From positions 180,101,678-180,165,677 of the forward strand of contig CM066728.1 in the NCBI GenBank assembly GCA_033961575.1: 64,000 nt of DNA, in the 5' to 3' direction. The stretch comes from Aselliscus stoliczkanus. Its lineage: Eukaryota; Chordata; Mammalia; Chiroptera; Hipposideridae. The notes under the pieces are model-generated. The model did no database searches. It worked only from the letters and a program-made list of their open reading frames with translations, and had not been told where the DNA came from. Both the position numbers and the translations under genes were made by a program. This document shows, in pieces, positions 1 through 9,630 of the stretch (position 1 is its first letter; every line of letters begins with the position of its first letter).

Positions 1-12
1 AAGCAGGCTGGG

Positions 13-457
13 ACTAGGGTTGCCAGACGACATATGAGTACAGGATTCCCAGTTCAATCTGAATTTCAGGTAAATATCCTGTTTCCGCTAAAATAAGACT
101 TAGCGGGAAAATAAGCCCTTGCATGATTTTAGGTGCCAAAATATGGCACCTTGGCATACTGAATATTTAAAGCTGAAGGAGTTTGTGGAAAAGGCACCCT
201 TGTCCCTGAAACAGGTCATAAAACCCTCATGTGAGGGGTGCGTGCCCTCCATATCCTGGAGGAATCATGCTAGGGCTTCTACTCTGGCTAGGTCTTATTT
301 GGGCGAAAATGCGGTAACGAATCTTTTTTTAGCATTAAATATGTTCTAAATATTTCATAAGATGGATATACACCAAAAAATTATGTGCTGTTTATCTGCA
401 CTTCGAATTGAACTGGGCAACCTGTATTTTTATTTGCTACATCTGAAGACCCAGCTG
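13..457. repeat. Inverted-repeat element, arms about 13-80 and 378-457
   Basis: The left arm (about 13-80) and the reverse complement of the right arm (about 378-457) align over roughly 65 bases around a shared core ending CCCAGTTCAAT. The arms are imperfect, about 70% by eye. I recall the same palindromic sequence as a common old mammalian repeat but cannot name the family. The middle (about 105-355) reads like LTR-type sequence, so the palindrome may have been split by the neighbouring LTR. The arms are directly visible; the family and order of events are inferred. Confidence 0.45.
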
Positions 458-759
458 GAGTCCTCTAGTCAGAGAGTTCTAGGAGCCTGGGTATCCAAAA
501 TATAGTGGGAACCTAAAGAAGATTCATTTGATGTGAACCCCAAAAAGGAATTTATCTGCTGAGCTGGAATCCCCATGGTCAACCAAGGACCCAACTTTTA
601 TTAAAAAAAATAATACTCTAGTAGCAATTTCTAATTGGGGCTCCTCATGTACTCTGTATTCTGGGAAGACCCTCACACTAAATACACTCTTGGCTTAGTT
701 AACCTCTGCAGGGAAGGCTTGGTTTCCTCTGTGGAACAATGGACTGAAACCTGCCCCAT

Positions 760-838
760 CCAATCAGAACTGCACAATTATATCCTCATTTGCATCTATA
801 CTGACCAATCAGAACTGCTCTATAACAACCAATCAGAA
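760..838 (+). promoter_or_regulatory. CCAAT-box array of the LTR
   Basis: Three identical CCAATCAGAA decamers start at 760, 805 and 829, spaced 45 and 24 bases apart and about 120-200 bases before the TATA box at 957. CCAAT boxes bind NF-Y in mammalian promoters. Whether this LTR is still active cannot be told from sequence. Confidence 0.5.
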
Positions 839-956
839 TGCATGACACCAACTGACTGCTCAGAGCTGCATGATTCAGACCAACAAAACTGTAGAAATTT
901 GGAAACCGCATGTTCATAAAGTTGGACTAACTGGGAAGGGGGACGGATATGTTCTC

Positions 957-965
957 TATAAAAGG
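957..965 (+). promoter_or_regulatory. TATA box of the LTR
   Basis: The motif TATAAAAGG follows the CCAAT array at a distance plausible for an LTR core promoter. No clear AATAAA lies in the following 130 bases, so the polyadenylation signal is degenerate or absent. Confidence 0.5.
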
Positions 966-1254
966 CAGCCTCCCCACTTTTCCCCATGAAGCAGATTTTC
1001 AGTTTCTGCCTGAGGCTGCGTTTCTCTGCTTTGCAAACTGTTCACCTGAATGAAGTCTCTCATCTGCACCTCTTAGGGAATTTTGATTTACAGTAGTCTG
1101 AGATGTAAGGGGCTGGCTAGCGGGAATGTAGACCCTGGGTAGTCAGAGCCTCCTGTGCTCTAAAGATCTGGGCCCAAGGCAAGGACCCCTCTTGCCCAGA
1201 CCAAAGGGCTGTACTGGTAACAAGAGGTTTAGAAGGGAGCACACGAGAGTACCA

Positions 1255-1440
1255 AAGATTGAACTTTGGGACATAGAGACCTGGGCTCCACCATGCATAC
1301 TAGGCAAAGTCACTTAGTTTCCCTGAGCCTCAAATATCTGAACTGTGTGTAAAATGGAGACTTACATGGATTAATAAGAAAACTAGCCCCATGCTCAACA
1401 CCTAATAGGCCTCAATACATTATAATAGCTTTCATTATAA
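1255..1440 (+). repeat. MIR SINE fragment, sense
   Basis: Matches the MIR order by eye: a 'ctgggctc' box-B-side segment, a 'aggcaaagtcactta' core, 'ctgagcctca', 'gtaaaatgga', and a 3' portion with 'cctaataggcctcaataca'. It is strongly diverged and has no visible target-site duplication. Confidence 0.7.
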
Positions 1441-3293
1441 CCTTAAAAGAAAGGGAGATGTATGGTAAGAGAATGCTTTGAACTTTTCTGCGTTCTGTGT
1501 TTTGTTGAGCTGATTTGCCTCCCCTAAGCTGGGAAAAGGTTTCTAACACAGACACCTTTCCCACACCCGGTTCAATGGTAGCTGCCAATGAAGCATAGAG
1601 GGAGGGACTGGGGCCAAGTATTTTAGAAGTGGGGACTTGATACCTTCCACCAAGGAATTACTGTCTCTTTCTCTCCCTCTCCTATTTTCTTCTCCACTGT
1701 CCTCCATACCTGCCTCTGGGGCCTGGTGGGTAGGTGGGGCACTGCCCTTTCCAAGAAAGTTGGGAGAGAGAAGGGAAAAGAGATGGGGGAGGGAGAGTGC
1801 AGAGCAGTCACTTTTCCTGGCCTGAGGTGCTATGAGGTAGCTATTCACTTAATTCAGGTACTTGTTCTTCCGTCCTGGGAGGAGCCTGCCTTGGAGGAGA
1901 ATTTAATCCCAGTGATGGTAACTCAGGGCTGCAGAGGTGCACACACAGGGGGCCAGGCAAGCTTGCCCCAAGGCCAAGTGCTGAGTGTTGGAGGAAAGGT
2001 GTAAATGAACTTAGAACCTCAGGAAAGCTGAGTCCACTCTTGATTTCACAGTCTCATTCCTAACCACAGCCCCATGGAATCTGACTTGGGGTGTCTTCCT
2101 GCTTAACAGTCAAGAGTGCAAAGTAGGGGGTGAGGGCAAACTGGCCCAGGACCAAACAGCATCATACCTTTTAACGGGTAATTTAATGAGAGCAGAATTT
2201 TTAACTCTAAGTAAGGCATTCAGGTTCCTTTCTTCCAGATTATAGCAGGCTTTAAAATGATCAGGGTCTGAAACAACAGTGGAGTTGGTAGAGGGCTTGG
2301 AGTGTCCTCAGGGCCAGGGTGGTTCTGCACTGAGGGGCAAGCACTTGGGGATGGACGGGGCCCAGGAAAAGGGGTGAGTGTGTTGGTGTTTTCCTCCCCT
2401 CAGCAGATCTGACTTTGGGATATAACACCTGACAAGAGAAAGAATCTCCTAAATGGCCCCAACAAAAACATCCAGATGCTAATTAAAAACAGAGAATTTA
2501 GCTAAAGTAGAAGTAAACATCCCTCAATGAATGGCTTTGTCATTTGCCAAACCTTATTTCTTTGTTGCCTTTATTTAGTTAATTACTCTTTCCCTGTTGA
2601 TCTGCTACTGTCAACTAGGCAATATATGCAAATCACATCTCTGACTCTAGCCTGTTCTTCAGCCTTTGAAAGATGATGGGAGGGAGGGTGTTATAACAAA
2701 TCTACAAGCCAGTTGCAAAATGAAAAGTTTCATTTCCCGTGCTTAAGGTGCCAAGACCTTTCTTCAACAACCCAACAGTGTTTTATTTCTCAGCTGGTGG
2801 AACTTCAAATCAGCAGGAGCTTCCGTGGTTTCTTACAGACTCCTTGGTTATAGACGAAAGGACTCCATTTCCACCCCATATTGGGAGTGATTTCACTTCT
2901 TTTATTGCTAAGCTTGCACTTACATTCTTTTTACTTTCTCTTTGCACAATTTTTAAAAAACTATAAATTAGCACCTTCATTCCCTCCTGGTTGTCATCTG
3001 CTGCATTTCAAGTATGAATGCATTAAAACCCCCTTTCAAGAGACTGTTACAAAGAATGCTGACATACGGGTTCCTTGCTCCCTTTTTATGATGATGTTTA
3101 TGAAATACTTGATAGATATAATGAGATGCTGTTTTTAAAATTGTACAGCATACTAACGGTATATGATACTGTTTGTGGGTACATATGTACATGACTGGTG
3201 AAAATATTTCAACATACTTAGAAATGATAAATATTCCTTCAGTAACTGAGGAGACCTTCAACTTAGGAAAATATCAGCCAGGCTGTAACATGC

Positions 3294-3295
<2 letters not shown>
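1441..3295. other. Unique-looking DNA, no gene seen
   Basis: Several short ORFs cross this interval, including overlapping ones on both strands at 1543-2004, but none has a domain, a consistent reading or splice context I can recognise. About 2430-2660 is AT-rich and holds TTAATTA-type homeodomain motifs and an octamer-like ATGCAAAT near 2627. I see no repeat family in most of the interval. Confidence 0.5.

Positions 3296-3337
<42 letters not shown>
3296..3337. repeat. (CA)n microsatellite
   Basis: About 21 uninterrupted CA units. A short ORF crossing it is only the repeat read as alternating Thr-His. Confidence 0.97.
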
Positions 3338-3339
<2 letters not shown>

Positions 3340-4387
3340 ACATGAATACACACATTCTCTCTCAATTTTGCTATATGTATGAATAAGGCATTCTGGAGTT
3401 TTACTATTAGCCTAGAGAATGTCTTAGAAGACTTTTACTTTTTCCTTTAAAGGAAAGGAAGGCAGAGCACATGAGTTTGTAGGGTGTGGGTGGCTACTGG
3501 AGGTTTGAGTGCCTTCTAGAAGCTCCCTCCTGGGTTCATCTGAGGCAGGCTCAGGCTTGGCAGGAGGCCAGTGTGACAATCAAGGCCTGAGAAGTCTCTT
3601 CTTTCACAGGTCATTTCTCAGGTTCTTTATTCAATAGTGGATAGGAGGAAGGACAGGAGGAAAACAGCAAGGATTTCTAACCTCAAGCAGAATGTCCTGC
3701 TGCTTTCCCAGCCTGCCTTGCAGGAGGGCTTAAACTAATCCAGGGAGCCTGGGCAGCTTTGGAGTGATGCCTTTGAGAGGCAACCCTAACTCGTAGTCCA
3801 GCCAAGGTAGTTTCGAAGAACAATGAACTCAGGAAAAGAAAAAGAAATAAACTCTCAGGTTAAAATGTGTGCTTTGAAACAGCTCTGGGCCAGACATCAA
3901 AATGAGTCTTTATGAGCTTCCAAGGAGACAATTAGGGAAGTAAGAACAAGTGAAGAATCAGATGATCATTTCAGCATTGGAAACACCAGAAAGGAGGGAA
4001 CAGTATCAGAAAGGGAGCCTGGAAACCAGAGTGATGGATAAAGGAGACCAGGTGGCCCTCACCCCCAGGCTAGCCGAGGGCCCGCCCAGCCCTGCACACT
4101 GCCCTCCTGTGAAATGCACGCGTGCAGCCCTCAGATCCTGCCAGATTTACACCTGCCTTTACCAGCAACTCAGAGAGTGGGCACCGGCATTGAATATCAT
4201 TGAAATTCTGCATGGGTTCCAAATGAAAAATCATTCTGCCTTCAAGACTAAATAGAAGTTTGATAGGAGCATGTGCTTTCCCCTTAGGTTCAAAAGAGAA
4301 ATTAATTTCCCCACTGTCTCTCTATGCCTTCATACTATTTTCTTTCAAGTGAAAAAGAGAAATTATGATGGGAGACATCATATAAAA
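3338..4387. other. Unique-looking DNA, no gene seen
   Basis: No repeat family or coding feature recognised. A 101-residue ORF at 3950-4255 has no recognisable domain. Confidence 0.45.
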
Positions 4388-4394
4388 ACAGAAG

Positions 4395-4588
4395 TGGGGC
4401 AGCCGGTTAGCTCAGTTGGTTAGAGCGCAATGCTCATAACACCAAGTTTGCCGGTTTGATTCCCACATGAGCCACTGAGGTGCTCCCTCCACAACTACAT
4501 TGAAAACAACTACTTGACTTGGAGCTGATGGGTCCTGGAAAAACACACTGTTCCCCAATAAAAATTTCTTTAAAAACAAAACAAAACA
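4395..4588 (+). mobile_element. tRNA-Ile-derived SINE (Rhin1-like)
   Basis: The head resembles tRNA-Ile: GCCGGTTAGCTCAGTTGGTT carries the A box and a GGTTTGATTCCC B box follows. The body contains 'ACTTGACTTGGAGCTGATGG' and the tail contains CCCCAATAAAAATTTCTTT, a polyadenylation signal next to a T-run that can act as a Pol III terminator, then an A/C-rich tail. The seven-base target-site duplication ACAGAAG lies at 4388-4394 and 4589-4595. A second copy lies at 27991-28205. The tRNA-like part is not a functional tRNA gene: it is diverged and followed by SINE body. The family name is recalled, not matched. Confidence 0.85.
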
Positions 4589-4771
4589 ACAGAAGGCATC
4601 ACAGAATAATAGCATTGCTTCTTATAGAAGCAAGCGATTCTATATTTTCTTTAAAACAAAGAAATGTGATTTGCTTTAAAGTCTATCTAAACACAGTACA
4701 AGTTTACCTCTTAAAATAAAAAAAACCTTGTGGTTTGATAGGGTGTCATCATGATTATGTACCCCCATTAC

Positions 4772-4878
4772 ATTTTTTTTTTTTGAGGGCAGTATCACTG
4801 GCCCTCTATATGTGGGACCCGAGCCGGGGCCTCTGGCTTCCCAAGCCAGTGCTTATCCATTGCGTCACTCGGCCGGCC
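4772..4878 (-). mobile_element. Short tRNA-derived SINE, antisense
   Basis: Reads in reverse as GGGGCCGGCCGAGTGACGCA, then a CTGGCTTGGGAAGCCAG hairpin, a B-box-like segment, GAGGGCCAGTGATACTGCC and an oligo-A tail (poly-T at 4772-4784 on the plus strand). Imperfect flanking repeats CCCATTACAT and CCCATTCCAT fit a target-site duplication. Same family as 5091, 20475, 25076, 47859, 52789 and 60188. Confidence 0.85.
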
Positions 4879-4938
4879 CCTCCCATTCCATTTGTTTGTG
4901 TTAGTGTTGGCAAGGCAAAAGTCTAAAATGATGCCCAT

Positions 4939-5090
4939 GGGCTGGCCGAGTGGCTCAGTTGGTAAAGAGCTTGCTCAAGAGTGTGAGCTGAGCTCTGAGC
5001 AATATCAGTTTGATGCCCAACTGGAGCTGAGCTGTTGCTAAGCTGCCAAGAGGTGGCAAGATGGCTCAGCTAAAAAAAAAAAAAAAAAAG
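4939..5090 (+). mobile_element. tRNA-derived SINE, type with 'GAGCTTGCTCAAGAGTG' body
   Basis: Starts GGCTGGCCGAGTGGCTCAGT (A box inside), continues with a 'gctctgagcaa' segment, a B-box-like 'agtttgatgccc', then AGGTGGCAAGATGGCTCAGC and an A-run. A related 5'-truncated copy lies at 5932-6049. The upstream target repeat TGATGCCCAT (4929-4938) is not repeated at its own 3' end but after the next SINE. Confidence 0.8.
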
Positions 5091-5183
5091 GGGCCGGCCG
5101 AGTGGCGCAGTGGTTAAGCGCTGGCCTGGGAAGCCAGCGGCCCCGGTTCGGTCCCACATATGAGGGCCAGTGACACTGCCCTC

Positions 5184-5214
<31 letters not shown>

Positions 5215-5217
5215 AAG
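5091..5217 (+). mobile_element. Short tRNA-derived SINE, second half of a SINE pair
   Basis: Starts GGGCCGGCCGAGTGGCGCAG, has the CTGGCCTGGGAAGCCAG hairpin, a GGTTCGGTCCC B box and an (AAAAC)n tail. It directly abuts the A-tail of the SINE at 4939. The downstream direct repeat TGATGCCCAT (5218-5227) matches the one before the first SINE, so both sit within a single duplication. Confidence 0.85.
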
Positions 5218-5304
5218 TGATGCCCATAAACCTTGGCAGAAGTTAGCACTGGGTGCAGAGATTATGGAGAATTTTTACAACTAAATCATTTATTCCCATG
5301 GAAG

Positions 5305-5370
5305 TTGTGGGTTTTGTTTTGTTTTTCTTTTGGGTTTTTTTTGGAGTTTTTTGTTTTGTTTTGTTTGGCC
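5305..5370. repeat. T/GT-rich low-complexity tract
   Basis: Runs of GTTTT and T, probably a decayed SINE or LINE tail. No body is identifiable beside it. Confidence 0.6.
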
Positions 5371-5444
5371 ATGAGAATATTTTAATTTTATAATAGAAAA
5401 AAAATAGAAAAAAATTTAATGAACTGAAATCATGTATTAGGCCC

Positions 5445-6235
5445 TAGTAACACAAAAACTGAATAAAGAAAGATCTCAAGGAACTCAAACTGAGGGGGTA
5501 AGGAAGGAAGATAGAGGGGGCAGGCACTCTAATAACTGCATTTAATACAAAATTATAGGTACTGTCATCCAGTTAGGTATCAGGTTCTGTGGGGTATATG
5601 TGAAGAAGCAATTATTGCTGCAGGATTCTAACTGCATCAAGGAAAACTACATGTACATGATACTGGTGAAACAAGGAAGATAAGGGAGTCCCACCCAAAG
5701 AGAGGTAACAAAGGCCAAGAGGAATGGCAGTCTGTGATATTTTCCAGAAGCAATAAGGAGTCCAGGGTGGCTAGAGTATGGAGACAGAGAGACAAGGGAT
5801 GGCTGAAGATGAGCTGGGAATGTGGATTTGGAGCCACAAAGCAGTTCATTAAAGACTTGGATTGTTGTACTAAGTAAGGTTGACTCCCAAGCAATGGGGA
5901 GGGGCATATCCAGTTTAGAAAGAACATCCTTTAAGAGCTTGCTCAAGAGTGCGAGCTGAGCTCTGAGCAACAGCGGTTCGATGCCCCGCTCGAGCTGAGT
6001 TGCCGTTGCGCTGCCAACAGGTGGCAGGATGGCTCAGCTAAAAAAAGAAAGAAAGAACATCCTTGTCTTCAGATGCTGTGTTGGAAGAGAAAGGAGATCA
6101 AGATTTGCAATAAGGACCACTGGACCTCTGGCAGTGTTAGGGTGGACCAAAACAAGGAGAAATGAAGTCAGATTAGATCTAGGGAGAAAAAGGGAGGTGA
6201 GCTTGACAACAAAGTTTCTAACCCAGTACTTGGTT
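5445..6235 (-). repeat. L2 LINE fragment, antisense, split by a SINE
   Basis: Shares antisense L2 ORF2-type phrasing with the clearer copies at 26290 and 46965, for example 'ccagggtggctagagtatggagac' and 'gagatgagctggg'-like segments. It is highly diverged, and the part after the SINE (6050-6235) is the weakest. Confidence 0.4.
5932..6049 (+). mobile_element. 5'-truncated tRNA-derived SINE
   Basis: Matches the SINE at 4939-5090 starting about 26 bases into it (AAGAGCTTGCTCAAGAGTGC) and ends at GATGGCTCAGCTAAAAAAAG. A 15-base target-site duplication, AGAAAGAACATCCTT, lies at 5917-5931 and 6050-6064. Because it lacks the A-box start yet has an intact duplication, truncation happened during insertion. 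Confidence 0.85.
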
Positions 6236-6244
6236 AAAACTGGA

Positions 6245-6420
6245 AATAATAATAGCTAACACTTACTGTGCGTTATGTGCCAGATCCATGCTAACCATTC
6301 TAAATTGATTCTCACAACAACCATATAAAGTAGGCACTATTATTATACCCATTTTACAGATGAGGGAAATGAGGCAAAGAGCAGTTTCAGGTTAGTAAAT
6401 GAGGAAGCCATGATTCAAAA
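6245..6420 (-). repeat. MIR SINE, antisense
   Basis: Well-preserved reverse MIR: 'aatagctaacacttactgtg', 'gtgccag', 'attctcacaacaacc', 'cccattttacagatgaggga'. The core region is clear. Confidence 0.85.
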
Positions 6421-6589
6421 GAGGGCCGTCCAGTCTCCCTAGACACTCACCATGTACGTTGCTCACAGAGAAAGAGATATGATATTTTAGGGAAAGAAAT
6501 GAGATCATGTGTGTATGTAAATTTTGAGGTTGCTGTGGGATATCAAGACGGATATCCAATAAATAGTTAGAAAAATAGGCTTGGCACTT

Positions 6590-6690
6590 GGAGAAAGACT
6601 CATTCATCAACAAGTATTTTGTAAGGCTTTATGATGTACCTGGTCCGGTGTCAGTGCTGGAGTTATAACATCAGCAAAATATTTACTAAG
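6590..6690 (-). repeat. L2 3'-end fragment, antisense
   Basis: Begins 'tcattcatcaacaagtatttt' and continues with a 'gtgtcagtgctggagttataa' segment, the usual reverse order of the L2 3' end. Confidence 0.6.
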
Positions 6691-7840
6691 CACCCACAAT
6701 TCAAAGTATATGTGTATGAATTTTAGTCAAGCAAATAATTTTCATCACCTAGCTGAACATATTCTCTGTAAAATAAATAAGAGATGGCTCCTTGTATAAA
6801 ACAAATAAATCACCCTTTAAGTACTTATTTTTACAATTTTGGGATTACTCATATTGGCTTTTCAAAAAAACAAAACACCTAATAAAAGGGTAAAAATTCA
6901 GTCAAGAATAAAGAGTCCATTTTAATTTTATGAACCACTCAGCACATGTGTTGGGCTCAGGAAAGAAAAAAATAAATATATCTCAGTCAGTTGTGTTGTT
7001 AGAATTTAACAGGAAGACGACAGGAATGAAGGGTTACCCACTGGTAAACAGAATGCAGATCCCCCCTCAGGAAAAGAGGGAAGAAATTCAATCATGAAGT
7101 TCAAGATCACTGGGAAGAAGGGAACATCAGCTGATTTTTGGCCTGCCCTGGTCTCTGGGCCTCAGTTATACTCTCTGCACTACCAGGTATGCTGTTCACA
7201 GACACACCTCAGACCTGGTGCCCTGACGGGAGCACCCATGAGGGTTCCTCGAATGCACACCACACCCAGCTACACCTGCCAGCCCTAAACACAGCTGCTG
7301 AGTAAAATCTGCTCCAGCTCAGCCTTCTAAAGGGGAGGGCAGCCCAGGATGCCCACGCTTCCAGAGAACACGGCTTCCTTGTATTGTCTTTCTGTACCAA
7401 GTGACCGTAACACAGTGCACTTCATTATTATAACAAGAGATTCCTTTCACAGAAAAAACATTTGAGACAATTTATATCTTGAACTTCAGTAGCACCTTTT
7501 GCTAAGCACCTCAGCTGACTTTATTATCTCATTAAAACTTCACAGAGTTCAATATTAAAAATATTTTTCAGCAGTGCCATAAAAATCAAAGCATTTCCGT
7601 GAATAAACGCCTTAGGTGAGGCATTGACTAACATATTGACCCACTGAAGAATCAACAGATCGTTTTCTTTTTCAAGCAGATCCCATGATGGTGTCATTCT
7701 CACGTCAACAGCAAACAGCCCCTCATCAGAAGCTCAAAGCACCTGGAGCACAGCCTTGCCTCTCCCACCTAACTCCATACTTTTCACCATCAACTGTTTT
7801 CCAGGTTCAGAACCTGTTCAGGTGTCTGTCACAAATAGCC
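6691..7840. other. Unique-looking DNA, no gene seen
   Basis: AT-rich up to about 7000, then mixed. Two short opposing ORFs near 7094-7400 overlap each other and neither shows a domain. Confidence 0.45.
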
Positions 7841-8045
7841 AAGGGACCACATAGCATAACAGTTAAGAACAGGGGCTTGAAGCCAAACTCATTTACTGTG
7901 TGAACTTGGCAAAGTTTTCCAACCTCCGTGAGCCTTAGTTCCCTCATCTTGAAAATGGGAATAAGAATAGTGCCTCCCAGTATGCTCATGAGAATTGAGT
8001 CACTACACGCAAACTGCTTGGATGGTGCTGGCATTTTGTAAAACC
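7840..8045 (+). repeat. MIR SINE, sense
   Basis: Carries the whole MIR order: 'catagcataacagttaagaac' (A-box side), 'tgtgtgaacttggcaaagtt', 'gtgagccttagttccctcat', 'gaaaatgggaataagaatag', then a decayed 3' end. Confidence 0.85.
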
Positions 8046-8109
8046 TCAAGAAATAGGGCTTGATTAGATCCACCTGTCTGTCCACATGTGTATGAAATAA
8101 AGAGCGCGA

Positions 8110-8250
8110 AAGTGGACGTCAGAAAATTTGGATGCTAGACCCAGCTCTCACACCAACCAGATGTGTGTTCTTGATCAACCCAACCTCTCTGAGGCTCAGC
8201 TCCAGATTCCTGTGCTGGAATGGGTTATTCTAAGCAGCTGCTTTGGGGGT
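8110..8250 (+). repeat. MIR SINE fragment, sense
   Basis: Contains 'gctagacccagctctcacac', 'gatgtgtgttcttgatcaac' and 'ctctctgaggctcagctcc', matching the MIR middle. Confidence 0.65.
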
Positions 8251-8725
8251 GGGGGGGTGCAGCTGGGACCAGTGGTGAATGCCGTGGACCTTTGTGGGTG
8301 CTCCCGCCAGTCTACAATGTGGATCTTACAGGTCAGGAATGTTTCCATATCGCACTATAGGTGTTGGAGAAAATTTTCCCAAAAGAAAGAGCATTTGTTT
8401 GGCTCTGCCTCACGAAGAGAATTCTGAGAATTCATTTCCCATCTTATCAAGAGCAAAATGACTACCCTACTGCAACCTGATGTACAACTGTATCGATGGC
8501 ATTCACTTTTCTGAGGCCCCTACGTGGCAGAGCTCCTCTAGGGCCTTTGTAGACCACAAAGGACCCTCTAAACAGTCGTTTCCTCCAGAGACCTGCTCAT
8601 GATTCTTCCCACTTCTGGTCTCTCTCCCTCTCCTCCTAGAAGCTGCTCAGTGTAACGCCACAGACTGCACAGGCCAGGGAGCAGAGTGGACAGAGCACAG
8701 GCTCAGATCGGCGTCTTGTCTCAAG
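8251..8725. other. Unique-looking DNA, no gene seen
   Basis: No recognised repeat or gene. The short ORFs at 8128-8461 start inside the neighbouring MIR and show no domain. Confidence 0.4.
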
Positions 8726-8729
8726 GCCA

Positions 8730-8968
8730 AGACAACACAGTGTAGTGAACCCTGGAGTTGGCCTCCGTGCCTATGAGTCACACAAACTGTGTGACCTTGG
8801 GCAAGTTAATTGACCTCTCTGAGCCTCTGTTTTCTTATGGGATAAAAACACAAGTAATAAGTTATCTACCTAACCTGGTTGCCTCAAAGATCAAATGAAA
8901 TAGCACATTGGCATGCACTATTGACACTTAGAATAGTGCTAGGCACACAGAGAGAGCTCAATAAATGC
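8730..8968 (+). repeat. MIR SINE, sense
   Basis: Near full length: 'gtgtagtgaaccctggagtt', 'ctgtgtgaccttgggcaagt', 'tctctgagcctctgttttct', then 'agtgctaggcacacag' and 'agctcaataaatgcta' at the 3' end. Confidence 0.9.
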
Positions 8969-8969
8969 T

Positions 8970-9011
8970 AGCTGTGGTTATAGTTATCATAGCTGTGGTT
9001 ATAGTTATCAT
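8970..9011. repeat. 21-bp tandem duplication
   Basis: The unit AGCTGTGGTTATAGTTATCA+T occurs twice without mismatch (8970-8990 and 8991-9011), at the junction of two MIRs. It is probably a replication-slippage product of the MIR 3' tail. Confidence 0.9.
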
Positions 9012-9014
9012 AGT

Positions 9015-9215
9015 TCTGTCATTTTATACCATGAACTATGGACAGGTTACTTAAATTCCCTGAGTCTCAGTTTCCTCATCTGTAATCTGGGGACAATAAA
9101 TACCTTAGAGGTTTATTATAAGAATTAAATGTGATGTTCCTTCAGAAATGGTTTCACTACTAGTAAGCACTGAGAAAATGTCTGCTATTCTCATTATTAT
9201 GATGATTATTACTAT
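9015..9215 (+). repeat. MIR SINE, sense
   Basis: Contains 'tatggacaggttacttaaat', 'tgagtctcagtttcctcatc' and 'tgtaatctggggacaataaa', then a decayed 3' end and an ATT-rich tail. Confidence 0.85.
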
Positions 9216-9404
9216 ATCTAATAGGAAATGAGGAAGGGGTGGTCAGTATGTGAGCTGACTCCCAGCACTGACTTCTTAGAATCAGGAAATAGGCCTTACA
9301 CAGACATACGCTGATTCATATAGATCTCTCCGCTCCCAGTTCCATAAAAGAAAATGTATATTACAGAATTTCCTTAATGACTCAGAAACTAAATCAAAGT
9401 TACA

Positions 9405-9630
9405 TCTTTGATAAACTCAGCCTCTCTGAGACTCAGATTCCTGAGCTAGAATGGATTATTCTAACCAGATTATTCTGCAACCCCATGATGTATCTAGGGA
9501 AATGTTCACTAAGCCCATTTTGCAGGTGAAGAAATTGGGAACTGGACTATCAATCTTTCTGCCCAGGTAGGTAGAGGTAGAATCAGAACTAGAACTCAGA
9601 CAGCCTGGTCCACTGTTTCTTCCAAACTAT
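9405..9630. repeat. Two facing MIR fragments (sense, then antisense)
   Basis: 9405-9480 reads as the sense MIR middle ('cctctctgagactcagattc'). 9485-9630 reads as antisense MIR ('cccattttgcaggtgaagaa', 'aatcagaactagaactcaga'). Both are diverged. Confidence 0.55.

Larger units (their letters stand above)
105..1095 (+). mobile_element. ERV1-type (gammaretrovirus-like) solo LTR, 5' limit uncertain
   Basis: The sequence has LTR promoter architecture. Three copies of CCAATCAGAA lie at 760-769, 805-814 and 829-838, a TATAAAAGG box lies at 957-965, and a C/T-rich stretch follows the expected start site. A clustered CCAAT array before TATA is typical of ERV1 LTR U3 regions. The clearest part is about 640-1095; sequence from about 105 to 355 may be the start of the same LTR or a different element. 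No gag, pol or env sequence lies within the window on either side, so this is a solo LTR or an LTR whose internal part is missing. The subfamily is not assigned. Confidence 0.6.

Noticed and set aside
4396..4473. tRNA-Ile-like sequence that could be a tRNA gene
   Set aside because: Diverged cloverleaf, continuous with SINE body and tail, flanked by a target-site duplication.
8970..9011. Direct repeats as a possible CRISPR array
   Set aside because: Only two abutting copies with no spacers, in mammalian DNA.
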